A stretch of 64,000 nucleotides of DNA from Streptomyces aureus (GTDB lineage Bacteria > Actinomycetota > Actinomycetes > Streptomycetales > Streptomycetaceae): positions 358,263 to 422,262 of the forward strand of contig NZ_JNZD01000002.1 in the NCBI RefSeq assembly GCF_000725495.1, read 5' to 3'. Under the pieces are notes generated by a model. The model saw only the letters and a list, made by a program, of their open reading frames with translations, was not told where the DNA came from and did no database searches. Of the stretch, positions 26,414 to 34,553 are shown one piece after another. Within the stretch, counting starts at the first letter, position 1; each line of letters begins with the position of its first letter. A program made the position numbers and the translations under genes.

Positions 26414-27811
26414 ATGTCGCGCCGCGCTGTCGTCATCGGCGGGAGCGTCGCCGGCATGCTCGCCGCCGCCGCCCTGTTCCGCTCCATGGACGAGGTGATC
26501 GTCCTGGAGCGCGACGACCTGCCGGACAGACCGGCCCCGCGCAAGTGGCTGCCGCAGGCGCGGCACGCCCATGTGCTGCTGCCCAGCGGACGGGACGCCA
26601 TCCGGGAACTGCTTCCGGTGGCGGACGTGCACGGCCGTCTGCTCGCCGCGGGCGCGCGCGAGCAGTCCCTGACCGGCACGCTGGGTTTCGGCCCGCAGGG
26701 CTGGTACCGGCGCTGGCCGGACGTGACCGAGGACCTGCTGGTCACCTGCTGCAGCCGGGACCTGTTCGACTGGGTGCTGCGTGACGCGGTGCTGGGCACC
26801 ACGCCCGTCGTCGTCCGCCGTGCCGAGGCGCTGTCCCTGCTGGGCACCGACCAGCGCGTCACGGGTGTCCGCGTCCTCGCCGAGGGCCTGGAGGAGGACC
26901 TGCGGGCCGATCTGGTAGTCGACGCGAGCGGACGGAACTCACGGGTCGAGCACTGGCTCGAGGGCCTCGGTGTGACGGACGTGCCCACCGACGAGGTCGA
27001 CTCGGGTCTCGTCTGCGCCAGCCGGGTCTTCCGCGTCCCGAGGGGCGCGGAGAACTTCCCGCTGGTCCAGGTCGAGGCGGATCCGTCGACGGCCCGGCCG
27101 GGGCGTTCCGGTGCCCTGGTCCCGATCGAGGACGGGCGCTGGCTGGTCACCCTGTCGGGGACCCGCGGCGCCGAACCCACGACCCACCCGGGCGGGTTCA
27201 CCGATTTCGCCCTGGGCCTGCGCCACCCGCTCATAGGCCGGCTCATATCGGGCGCCGAGCCGCTGAGCGAGGTCTTCCTCAGCCGGAACACCCGCAACAG
27301 GCGGCGCGACTTCGAGAAGGCGGTGATGCCCGAGGGCCTGGTGGTGCTCGGTGACGCCGTCGCCACCTTCAACCCCGTCCACGGCCAGGGCATGTCCGTC
27401 GCGGCCCTGGGCGCGCAGGCGCTGAGCCGGCAGCTGCGGCAGACCGACGTCACCGCGCCCGGGTTCGCCCGGGCGGTGCAGCGTGCGGCCGCCCGTTCCG
27501 TGTCCGCCGCGTACGCGATCAGCACGTCCCAGGACCAGTGGTTCCCGGAGGTCGTCGGCCGGGCCCCCTCGCTCGTGGACCGGCTGCTCAGCACCTACAT
27601 GGGTCGGCTGGCACGCGTGGCCACCACCTCGTACGCGGTGTCGGCGGCCCGGTCCAAGGTCGCGGCACTCCAGGCCGAGCCGAGCCGGCTGCTGCACACC
27701 GAGCTGCTGCTCGCCACGCTGAAGGGTCCTGTCATGGAGCCCCTGGACGGGCCCCCGCTGACCTTCGAGGAGAGCGCCTTCGTCGACGCCATGGGCCCGC
27801 TCGCCGTCTGA
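26414..27811 (+). CDS. FAD-dependent monooxygenase/oxidoreductase
   Basis: A 465-residue group A flavoprotein. The ADP-binding GxGxxG-type motif is VIGGSVAGMLAAAAL (about 7-21) and a second FAD-binding element is VVLGDAVATFNPVHGQGMSVAALGAQALSRQL (about 307-338). CSRDLFDWVLRDAV and LVVDASGRNSRVEHWLEGLG in between are typical. The halogenase lysine motif (KxxxxK region) is not evident, so hydroxylation or epoxidation is more likely than halogenation. The ribosome site AGGGGGAACC precedes ATG 26414. It stands alone, convergent with the MAB_1171c-like gene. Confidence 0.86.
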   Translation: MSRRAVVIGGSVAGMLAAAALFRSMDEVIVLERDDLPDRPAPRKWLPQARHAHVLLPSGRDAIRELLPVADVHGRLLAAGAREQSLTGTLGFGPQGWYRRWPDVTEDLLVTCCSRDLFDWVLRDAVLGTTPVVVRRAEALSLLGTDQRVTGVRVLAEGLEEDLRADLVVDASGRNSRVEHWLEGLGVTDVPTDEVDSGLVCASRVFRVPRGAENFPLVQVEADPSTARPGRSGALVPIEDGRWLVTLSGTRGAEPTTHPGGFTDFALGLRHPLIGRLISGAEPLSEVFLSRNTRNRRRDFEKAVMPEGLVVLGDAVATFNPVHGQGMSVAALGAQALSRQLRQTDVTAPGFARAVQRAAARSVSAAYAISTSQDQWFPEVVGRAPSLVDRLLSTYMGRLARVATTSYAVSAARSKVAALQAEPSRLLHTELLLATLKGPVMEPLDGPPLTFEESAFVDAMGPLAV

Positions 27812-27860
27812 CCGGCGCCCCCCTGGAGCCGACCCCGTCCCGCACCCCCGGCCCACGCGG

Positions 27861-29093
27861 TCAGGACAGTTGCCCCGCCGTGGTCCTGCGGGACTGGACC
27901 GCCGCGTCGACGATCGGGGTCCGCACCGCCTTCGACAGGCTGAGCAGCGACGGCTGGCACGTGTCCAGCGACCGCGAACCGGCGGCCGGCGGACGCATCC
28001 GGGCACTGACCGACACCACCACGTCCACGTCGCCCACCGAGATGCCGATGGTGCCGGTCTGCGCGACGGGGGTCGGGGTCTCGGCGAGCGCGGCCACCGC
28101 GACCATGGCGGCGATCCCGATCGTCTCCGCCTCGGCGGCTGTCGATCCGGCCGCCAGCGCGTCCCGGCAGGCCCGGCTGCGTACCTGGTCGTCGAGCTGT
28201 CCGGCGAGCCGCCTCAGGCCGTCGCGGATGGCGGTCTCGCGGGTGGTGAGCCGCAGTTCGACGTCGCCGAGCGTCCGCCAGGAAAGCTCAGTGACACAGC
28301 GCCGACGGCCGGTCGGTCCCGCCAGCAGCCGGAACAGCGGGCGCAGGCGCACGAAGGTGACCGCCGAGTCGATGCGCGGGCCGACGAGGGGCAGGATGTA
28401 GCCGGCCGAGGCGAGACAGGAGCCGACGGCCACCAGCGGGGCGACACTGGTGCTGAGGCCGTCCCAGCGGTGGCCGAGCCAATGAGCGGTCAGGGCGACG
28501 AACTTGACGACTCCGTAGGCGCTGGTGAAAAGCCAGCCGAGCACCAGCAGGACCAGCGAGCCCCGGGTCCAGCGGCTCACCTTGCGGATCCAGCTCCAGC
28601 ACAGCAGGGTCGTCGTCACCGCCGCCACCGAGTGCGCCAGCAGATAGAGCACGATCATCTCGCGGATGTACGGCGTCGAGGCGTAGTAGGTGTCGAAGTC
28701 GGCCCGGCGTTCGACCGGTGCGTCGCCCAGCGCGAACAGGACGCCCTCCGCGGCGATCACCGCGAGATAGCTGAACAGCCAGGCCCGGGCCGTGCGCCGC
28801 ACCTGGACGGGGTCGCTGCCCCGCCAGTGCACGATGAGGATGAGGGAGGCCGCGCCGAAGGCGGTCACCGCGCCGTAGGTCAGCGGCGCCGCCATGTTCG
28901 CGATGCCGGTGACGCGGTTGACGAGGATCACGGTGGGCGGGGCGCCGAGCACGAAGCAGAGCCCCGAGAGCAGGATGACGGCGCAGAACGACCGCTTGAG
29001 CGGGTCCGTCCGGTGCCGGAGCAGGTCGGGCAGCTGGGCTGCGAGTCCCGTCCAGAGGACCGCCGCGGCGAAGTAGTAGATCAGTCCGTTCAC
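27861..29093 (-). CDS. MAB_1171c-like membrane protein
   Basis: A 410-residue protein. The N-terminal 250 residues contain about seven TM segments (starting NGLIYYFAAAVLWTGLAAQLPDL). A soluble C-terminal part (about 260-410) with the helical stretch TRETAIRDGLRRLAGQLDDQVRSRACRDAL follows. This is the architecture of the MAB_1171c-type putative transporters of actinobacteria, which in many Streptomyces sit beside an Xre-type regulator; no such gene is present here. A transport role is inferred by name only. The GTG at 29093 starts the first TM segment. Confidence 0.75.
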   Translation of the reverse strand: MNGLIYYFAAAVLWTGLAAQLPDLLRHRTDPLKRSFCAVILLSGLCFVLGAPPTVILVNRVTGIANMAAPLTYGAVTAFGAASLILIVHWRGSDPVQVRRTARAWLFSYLAVIAAEGVLFALGDAPVERRADFDTYYASTPYIREMIVLYLLAHSVAAVTTTLLCWSWIRKVSRWTRGSLVLLVLGWLFTSAYGVVKFVALTAHWLGHRWDGLSTSVAPLVAVGSCLASAGYILPLVGPRIDSAVTFVRLRPLFRLLAGPTGRRRCVTELSWRTLGDVELRLTTRETAIRDGLRRLAGQLDDQVRSRACRDALAAGSTAAEAETIGIAAMVAVAALAETPTPVAQTGTIGISVGDVDVVVSVSARMRPPAAGSRSLDTCQPSLLSLSKAVRTPIVDAAVQSRRTTAGQLS

Positions 29094-29600
29094 ATGGGCC
29101 CCAGACGCAGGCGCGGACGGGGCCCACGGTACGCGCCGTGGCGCGGGCCGGTTCCGGACGAAGGCCGGTTCACCGGGGTACACATACCGTCGTCGCGTGC
29201 CGGCATACGGATATCAGCCAGAAGTTGACCGCTCAAGGCCCTCTCCGTTCCGCGGCCGGTCCAGCGTCGGCCGTGCCCCGAAAACACCGCAAACCCCTGC
29301 TCCCCGCGTTCATGGGGGCAGGGGCACCCGTATCCGAGTGGCCTTCGGGGCGAACGTTCACCCGCGAGCGCGCCGTGCCCTTTCGGCCTCCTCATAGATG
29401 CTCACCCTAGCCACCTTCACGCCCGCTCGAACTGCCGTCGGTGCAAAAGCACATGTGTGGAAAGTTGCTTCCGAACGACGGCATGTCCGCGGCGAGGTCG
29501 CTTTGGGGCGAATATCCGGCTGTGGTGGCATCGGTACGGGGCATCTGTCGGGGTGTCGGGGCGGTTCGCGCCTGCCGTCTCCGGGCGGCCGGGCTCGCGG
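29094..29600. other. Gene-free interval with a strong hairpin and an inverted repeat
   Basis: No open frame here has Streptomyces-like codon use. Two structures stand out. CCCCTGC plus CCCC (29294-29305) pairs with GGGG plus GCAGGGG (29314-29324) to give a strong hairpin. Further right, TGCCGTCG (29433-29440) pairs with CGACGGCA (29476-29483) around a loop that itself starts with GTGC AAAA GCAC (29441-29452). The interval lies upstream of the MAB_1171c-like gene and downstream of the aldolase gene on the same strand, so it holds one terminator and one promoter region at minimum. A structured small RNA is possible. Confidence 0.45.
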
Positions 29601-30452
29601 TCAGGCCCGCAGCGTGCCGATGAGCGACGTCACCGTCCGCGCCATCGCCTCCCGTCCCACTCCCAGGTACTTCCGCGAGTCCACGGCGTCGGGGCTGGCC
29701 GTGAGGAACTCACGGATGGCGGCCGTCATGGCGATGTTCAGGGCGGTGCCCACGTTGACCTTGGCGATCCCGCCCGCGACGGCCGTCCGCAGCTCCGCGT
29801 CGGGCACTCCGGAGGAGCCGTGCAGGACGAGGGGCACGGCGAGTGTGGCGGCCAGCCGCTTGAGGAGGTCGTGGTCGAGGGCCGCGGTCCGGGTGGTCAT
29901 CGCGTGCGAGCTGCCGATCGCGACGGCCAGCGCGTCCACACCGGAGTCGGCGACGAAGGCACGGGCCTCCATGGGATCGGTACGGGCTCCGGGCGCGTGG
30001 GCGTCCCGCGGCGCCTCACCGTTCTTGCCGCCGATCTCACCCAACTCGGCCTCGATCCACAGACCTTGGGCGTGCGCCCAGTCGGCGGCGGCCCGGGTCG
30101 CGGCGAGGTTCTCCTCGTACGGCAGGCGCGAGGCGTCGTACATGACGGAGCCGAACCCGGCACCGGGCGCCTGACGCAGCAGGTCGTCGCTCTGTACGTG
30201 GTCGAGGTGCAACGCGACGGGTACGGAGGCCCGTTCGGCGGCGGCGGTCGCGGCCCGGGCCAGCGGGAGCAGCCGTCCGCGGCGGAATCTGACCGCGTTC
30301 TCGCTGACTTGGAGGACGACGGGCGCCGCGGCCGATTCCGCCCCGGCTATGACGGCTTCGATGTGTTCCAGGGTGATGACGTTGAACGCGGCGACGGCGG
30401 TCCGGGCCGCGGCGGCCCGGGCGACCAGGTCACCGGTTGCTGCGAGGGGCAC
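29601..30452 (-). CDS. Class II fructose/tagatose-bisphosphate aldolase
   Basis: A 283-residue zinc-dependent aldolase of the FbaA/GatY/AgaY family. It cleaves a ketose-1,6-bisphosphate to dihydroxyacetone phosphate and glyceraldehyde 3-phosphate. Zinc ligands and catalytic residues are visible in LHLDHVQSDD (His82, Asp84, His85), EAELGEIGGK (Glu135), the GSSHAM segment (His183) and LHGSSGVP (His211). Length and the NAVRFRR insertion suit the GatY/AgaY-like branch over glycolytic FbaA. The SIS protein just upstream and the DeoR regulator beyond point to amino-sugar or galactitol-type catabolism. Start GTG 30452 with AGGAGG upstream. Confidence 0.85.
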   Translation of the reverse strand: MPLAATGDLVARAAAARTAVAAFNVITLEHIEAVIAGAESAAAPVVLQVSENAVRFRRGRLLPLARAATAAAERASVPVALHLDHVQSDDLLRQAPGAGFGSVMYDASRLPYEENLAATRAAADWAHAQGLWIEAELGEIGGKNGEAPRDAHAPGARTDPMEARAFVADSGVDALAVAIGSSHAMTTRTAALDHDLLKRLAATLAVPLVLHGSSGVPDAELRTAVAGGIAKVNVGTALNIAMTAAIREFLTASPDAVDSRKYLGVGREAMARTVTSLIGTLRA

Positions 30453-30607
30453 AACTCCTCCTGCTCCATGGGGGATCGGACGGGTCCTTCGCCGTTGGCG
30501 CCCCGACGGGCCCCGTCGGCTCGGCGGCTCGGTGGCGGCTCGACGGCTTGGGTGGGCCTCAGTGAGTGCGGTGAGGTGGCCGCGCCGGCGGCCTCGGCCG
30601 CGCGCGG

Positions 30608-31489
30608 TCAGTGACCGAGGATCACCGAGCGGGTGAGGTGGCGGGGCCGGTCGGGGTCCAGACCGCGGAGAGCGGCGACGGCGACGGCGAGGCGCTGGAC
30701 GCGCACGAGTTCGGCGAGCGGGTCGAGGCCGCCGTCCACCCAGAGGCCGCCCGTCTCCCGGACCTGTCCGGCCAGCCCCTCGGGCGCCTCACCGAGCACC
30801 CAGGTGGCGGTGCCGTCGGTCGTGATGCTGATGGGACCATGCCGGTACTCCATCGCCGGGTAGGCCTCGGTCCAGGCGAGGGACGCCTCCCGCATCTTGA
30901 GCCCGGCCTCGTTGGCGAGCCCGACGGTCCAGCCGCGCCCGAGGAAGGTGAACTGCGAGCAGCCGACGAGCTCTTCGGACAGCGGGGCCTCGAGCGCGGT
31001 GCGGGCGTCCGCGACGACGCCGTCCTCGTGCAGGCCCAGATGGGCGCGGAGCAGGGTGAAGGCGGTGGTCGCGAAACGGGTCTGCACGACGGAGCGTTCG
31101 TCGGCGAAGCCGAGCACGACGACGTCGTCCGCGGACGTCATCACGGGTGTGTCCGGATCGGCGGTGACGGCGGTGGTGCGCACGCGCCCGCGCAGCCGTC
31201 CGAGCAGTTCGAGCACCTCGGTGGTCGTCCCCGAACGGGTCAGGGCGACCACACGGTCGTACGACCGGCCGGCGGGGAACTCCGAGGCCGCGAAGGCATC
31301 CGACTCCCCTTGCCCGGACTGCTCGCGCAGCACGGCGGCGGCCTGCGCCATGAAGTACGACGTGCCGCACCCCACGATCGCGACCCGTTCCCCCTCCGCC
31401 GGCAGCGCGGACTTGTGCGCGGGCGCCTCTTCGGCGGCGCGGATCCAGCACTCGGGCTGGCTGCTCAGCTCGTCCTCGACATGCGTCAT
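30608..31489 (-). CDS. SIS-domain sugar isomerase/deaminase (AgaS-like)
   Basis: A 293-residue protein with two SIS folds. VGCGTSYFMAQAAAVL (first SIS, phosphate-binding), LTRSGTTTEVLELL, then FLGRGWTVGLANEAGLKMREAS and AYPAMEYRHGPIS (second SIS) are the family motifs of GlmS C-terminal domain and AgaS. AgaS deaminates and isomerises galactosamine 6-phosphate to tagatose 6-phosphate. It lies upstream of the aldolase (155 bp) and divergent from a DeoR regulator. No kinase lies between, so if the route is tagatose-phosphate-like the kinase is elsewhere. Start ATG 31489, with GGGAGGGG upstream. Confidence 0.85.
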   Translation of the reverse strand: MTHVEDELSSQPECWIRAAEEAPAHKSALPAEGERVAIVGCGTSYFMAQAAAVLREQSGQGESDAFAASEFPAGRSYDRVVALTRSGTTTEVLELLGRLRGRVRTTAVTADPDTPVMTSADDVVVLGFADERSVVQTRFATTAFTLLRAHLGLHEDGVVADARTALEAPLSEELVGCSQFTFLGRGWTVGLANEAGLKMREASLAWTEAYPAMEYRHGPISITTDGTATWVLGEAPEGLAGQVRETGGLWVDGGLDPLAELVRVQRLAVAVAALRGLDPDRPRHLTRSVILGH

Positions 31490-31506
31490 GCCGTACCCCT
31501 CCCGTG

Positions 31507-31556
31507 GATGCTTGTTTCTGCAAGATATAGCGAGCTTTCGAGCACAATCAAGCATC
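31507..31556. promoter_or_regulatory. Paired DeoR half-sites in the divergent promoter
   Basis: GATGCTTG (31507-31514) and its perfect complement-inverse CAAGCATC (31549-31556) lie 42 bp centre to centre. Extended, GATGCTTGTTTCTG and (opposite strand) GATGCTTGATTGTG agree at 12 of 14 bases. The first also forms CTTG-TTTCTG-CAAG (31511-31524). The 123-bp interval separates the divergent SIS gene and DeoR gene, so this is the likely operator for both, with DeoR binding two sites about four helical turns apart. Confidence 0.7.
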
Positions 31557-31612
31557 GAGCTCGGGGATACGGTGCGTTAAGGTCACGGAGGACCGAGGAA
31601 CGGAGGGCCCTG

Positions 31613-32392
31613 ATGTCGCGGGACGCCCGGTGGAAGGCGCTGCTGGAACTGCTGGTGGAGCAGGGCCGCCTGGACGTCGAGGAGGCGGCCGCGCGGCTTG
31701 AGGTCTCCGCGGCGACGATCCGGCGCGACTTCGACCAGCTCGCCGAGCAGCAGATGCTCGTGCGCACCCGGGGCGGAGCGGTCGTCCACGGCGTCTCGTA
31801 CGAACTGCCCCTGCGCTACAAGACCGCGCGGCGCGCCTCGGAGAAGCAGAGGGTCGCGAAGGCGGTGGCCGACCTGATCACCCCCGGCGAGGCGGTGGGC
31901 CTCACCGGCGGCACCACGACGACCGAGGTGGCCCGCGCCCTGGCCGTTCGCCCGGACCTGACCTCGGGCTCCCCCGCACTGACCGTGGTGACGAACGCGC
32001 TGAACATCGCGAACGAGCTAGCCGTGCGCCCCCAGTTCAAGATCGTGCTGACCGGAGGCGTCGCCCGCCCGCAGTCGTACGAACTGATCGGGCCGTTGGC
32101 TGACGCCGTGCTCCAGCAGATCACCCTGGACGTCGCGGTGCTGGGCGTGGTCGCGTTCGACGCCGAGCACGGGGCGGCCGCCCACGACGAGGCGGAGGCC
32201 GCGATCAACCGCCTGCTGTGCGAGCGGGCCGAGCGCGTGATCGTCGCCGCCGACTCCAGCAAGCTGGGGCAGCGCGCCTTCGCACGGATCTGCTCGACCA
32301 CGTCGGTGGACACCCTCGTCACGGACACGGCGGCGGACCCCGGGACGATCCGCCGCTTCGAGGAGGCGGGCATCGAGGTCATGGCCGTATGA
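31613..32392 (+). CDS. DeoR/GlpR-family regulator of the aldolase/SIS locus
   Basis: A 259-residue DeoR repressor. The N-terminal wHTH reads KALLELLVEQGRLDVEEAA, LEVSAATIRRDFDQL and VRTRGGAVVHG. The effector domain has LTGGTTTTEVARAL, VVTNALNIANEL, VLTGGVARPQSYELIG, LGVVAFDAEHGA and AADSSKLGQRAF. The start is ATG 31613, with CGGAGG seven bases upstream. It is divergent from the AgaS-like gene and shares the paired half-sites at 31507-31556; the effector is probably a sugar phosphate from the same pathway. It is a paralogue of, but clearly distinct from, the DeoR protein at 13602. Confidence 0.93.
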   Translation: MSRDARWKALLELLVEQGRLDVEEAAARLEVSAATIRRDFDQLAEQQMLVRTRGGAVVHGVSYELPLRYKTARRASEKQRVAKAVADLITPGEAVGLTGGTTTTEVARALAVRPDLTSGSPALTVVTNALNIANELAVRPQFKIVLTGGVARPQSYELIGPLADAVLQQITLDVAVLGVVAFDAEHGAAAHDEAEAAINRLLCERAERVIVAADSSKLGQRAFARICSTTSVDTLVTDTAADPGTIRRFEEAGIEVMAV

Positions 32393-32450
32393 CCCGCCCG
32401 CACTCCCACCCGAACCCGCCGACTGCCACCGCCTGAGCACCGGGCCTCAC

Positions 32451-32499
32451 CAACCACCGCCCTCCGGCCGGCAGATCCCGGCAACCACCGCCCTCCGGC
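32451..32499. repeat. 18-bp exact direct repeat
   Basis: CAACCACCGCCCTCCGGC occurs at 32451-32468 and again at 32482-32499, separated by 13 bp. It lies in the 341-bp space between the DeoR gene and the GAPDH gene. The rest of that space shows no gene, and its right end (about 32690-32733) must hold the GAPDH promoter. Confidence 0.6.
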
Positions 32500-32733
32500 T
32501 GGAGGCACGAGCCTGTCCGGCCGTGACGGCCCACGGGCTGGCCGACCATCGGAGCCGGCACACCAGCCCTGACCAGGCATTTCGGGCCCCGCCAGCCTTC
32601 CTCACGCTGCCCTCCACACCCCCATTCCCCCGGGCGGGAGCCCGCTCCGCACTCCTCAGCCGGCGCACAGGGAACCCCCTCGGCGATCAGAAGAGAGGGC
32701 CGGTTACCATATGAGCGCCGCCTAGCTCGAAAG

Positions 32734-34188
32734 ATGATTCCTGTGACTGTCAACGACGACGCGTTCACCAACTGGAAGACCCGCGAAGAGATCGCGGAAT
32801 CGATGATCCCGATCATCGGGAGGCTGCACCGGGAGCATGACGTCACCGTCCTGCTGCACAGCCGTTCCCTGGTGAACAAGTCGGTAGTGAGCATCCTCAA
32901 GACCCACCGCTTCGCCCGGCAGATAGCCGGCGAGGAGCTGTCGGTCACCGACACGCTGCCGTTCCTGCGGACGCTGACCACGCTCGACCTCGGTCCGTCC
33001 CAGATCGACATCGGCATGCTGGCCGCGACGTACCGGGCCGACGACCGCGGCCTGTCCGTCGAGGAGTTCACCGCCGAGGCCGTCGCCGGCGCCACCGGCG
33101 AGAACAAGATCGAGCGCCGCGAGGGACGCGACGTCGTCCTCTACGGCTTCGGCCGCATCGGCCGCCTGCTCGCCCGGCTCCTCATCGAGAAGACCGGCTC
33201 CGGCAACGGCCTGCGTCTGCGCGCGATCGTCGTGCGCCAGGGCGGCGACCAGGACATCGTCAAGCGCGCCTCGCTGCTGCGCCGCGACTCGATCCACGGC
33301 CAGTTCCAGGGCACGATCACCGTCGACGAGGCGACCAGCACGATCATCGCCAACGGCAACGAGATCAAGGTCATCTACGCGAACGACCCGTCCGAGATCG
33401 ACTACACGACGTACGGCATCAAGGACGCCATCCTCGTCGACAACACCGGCAAGTGGCGTGACCGCGCGGGTCTGTCGAACCACCTGCGTCCCGGCATCGA
33501 CAAGGTCGTCCTCACGGCTCCGGGCAAGGGCGACGTCCCGAACATCGTGCACGGCGTCAACCACGACACGATCAAGCCGGACGAGCAGATCCTGTCCTGC
33601 GCCTCCTGCACCACCAACGCGATCGTGCCGCCGCTCAAGGCCATGGCCGAGGAGTACGGCGTCCTGCGGGGCCACGTGGAGACCGTCCACTCGTTCACCA
33701 ACGACCAGAACCTGCTGGACAACTACCACAGCTCGGACCGCCGGGGCCGCTCCGCGCCGCTCAACATGGTCATCACCGAGACCGGCGCCGCGTCCGCGGT
33801 CGCCAAGGCGCTGCCCGACCTCAAGGCGCCGATCACCGGCAGCTCGATCCGGGTTCCGGTGCCGGACGTCTCCATCGCGATCCTCAGCCTGCGCCTGGGC
33901 CGCGCGACCACCCGCGAGGAGGTCCTGGACTACCTCCGCAACGTCTCGCTGACCTCGCCGCTCAAGCGCCAGATCGACTTCATCAGCGCCCCCGACGCGG
34001 TGTCCAGCGACTTCATCGGCTCGCGCCACGCGTCGATCGTGGACGCCGGCGCCACCAAGGTCGAGGACGACAACGCGATCCTCTACCTCTGGTACGACAA
34101 CGAGTTCGGCTACTCCTGCCAGGTCATCCGAGTCGTCCAGCACGTCTCCGGGGTCGAGTACCCCACGTACCCGGCTCCGGCGGTCTGA
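32734..34188 (+). CDS. gap: Long-form glyceraldehyde-3-phosphate dehydrogenase
   Basis: Oxidises glyceraldehyde 3-phosphate with NAD(P) and phosphate. The 484-residue protein is about 145 residues longer than the usual 335. The first 130 residues form a helical extension (REEIAESMIPIIGRLHREHDV, LHSRSLVNKSVVSILKTHRFARQI). The Rossmann motif GFGRIGRLLARL starts at about 138. The catalytic cysteine is in SCASCTTNAIVPP (Cys292), the C-terminal NAD-side motif is WYDNEFGYS, and the substrate region reads VHSFTNDQNLLD. Streptomyces has this long form in addition to the canonical Gap; the extension's role is unknown. ATG 32734 is used; GTG 32743 is an alternative. It stands alone with a terminator-like hairpin after it. 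Confidence 0.92.
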   Translation: MIPVTVNDDAFTNWKTREEIAESMIPIIGRLHREHDVTVLLHSRSLVNKSVVSILKTHRFARQIAGEELSVTDTLPFLRTLTTLDLGPSQIDIGMLAATYRADDRGLSVEEFTAEAVAGATGENKIERREGRDVVLYGFGRIGRLLARLLIEKTGSGNGLRLRAIVVRQGGDQDIVKRASLLRRDSIHGQFQGTITVDEATSTIIANGNEIKVIYANDPSEIDYTTYGIKDAILVDNTGKWRDRAGLSNHLRPGIDKVVLTAPGKGDVPNIVHGVNHDTIKPDEQILSCASCTTNAIVPPLKAMAEEYGVLRGHVETVHSFTNDQNLLDNYHSSDRRGRSAPLNMVITETGAASAVAKALPDLKAPITGSSIRVPVPDVSIAILSLRLGRATTREEVLDYLRNVSLTSPLKRQIDFISAPDAVSSDFIGSRHASIVDAGATKVEDDNAILYLWYDNEFGYSCQVIRVVQHVSGVEYPTYPAPAV

Positions 34189-34208
34189 GCCGACGGCCAC
34201 AGCCGCAC

Positions 34209-34245
34209 ACCGCTCGCCACCGGGATCTCCCGGTCGGCGGGCGGT
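34209..34245 (+). terminator. Hairpin after the GAPDH gene
   Basis: A 37-base imperfect hairpin 20 bp after the GAPDH stop. ACCGC pairs with GCGGT, CGCC with GGCG, and ACCGGGA with TCCCGGT, with two mismatched positions. The stem is about 16 bp, which suits an intrinsic terminator of Streptomyces type without a U-tail. Confidence 0.6.
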
Positions 34246-34299
34246 GACCGGTGAGGGGCGACAGGGCATCCCGGAACACCGGGGCCCGGTCGCCCCTCC

Positions 34300-34452
34300 G
34301 CCGTTCCGGGACCGGGCCACCCGTCGTCCGCCCCTCTTCCGCGCCGGGACCCGGTCACACCCTTCCGCGCCGGGAACGGCTACGCCTGTTCCGTGCCGGG
34401 GACGCGTCACCCCTCGTCCGTACCGGGCGCCGGGCCACCCCTCGTCCGCACC
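34300..34452. repeat. Degenerate minisatellite of about 27 bp
   Basis: At least five degenerate units resembling CTCTTCCGCGCCGGGACCC with a GGTCAC-like end, spaced 25-33 bp, fill most of the space between the GAPDH terminator and the MFS gene. They contain no stop-free frame with plausible codon use. The units are not identical, as expected for an old minisatellite. The remaining part of the interval (34453-34553) should contain the MFS promoter. Confidence 0.55.
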
Positions 34453-34553
34453 CGCTCCACCGTCCCCCACCAGCGCGTTCTTCGGGTCACACCCACGCAC
34501 CCCGGCCCGCCGTCTCCCTTGCCCCGAGCAGGGGAGACGTCTACCGTGAGTTT

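Noticed and set aside
26414..27811. Possible flavin-dependent halogenase and biosynthetic cluster
   Set aside because: No halogenase-specific motif or neighbouring polyketide, peptide or terpene synthesis genes are present; a generic FAD oxidoreductase is safer.
29197..29397. Short frame containing RSSVGRAP, a string that often appears in spurious translations of tRNA genes
   Set aside because: No cloverleaf can be drawn in either strand; the stretch instead has the hairpin at 29294-29324.
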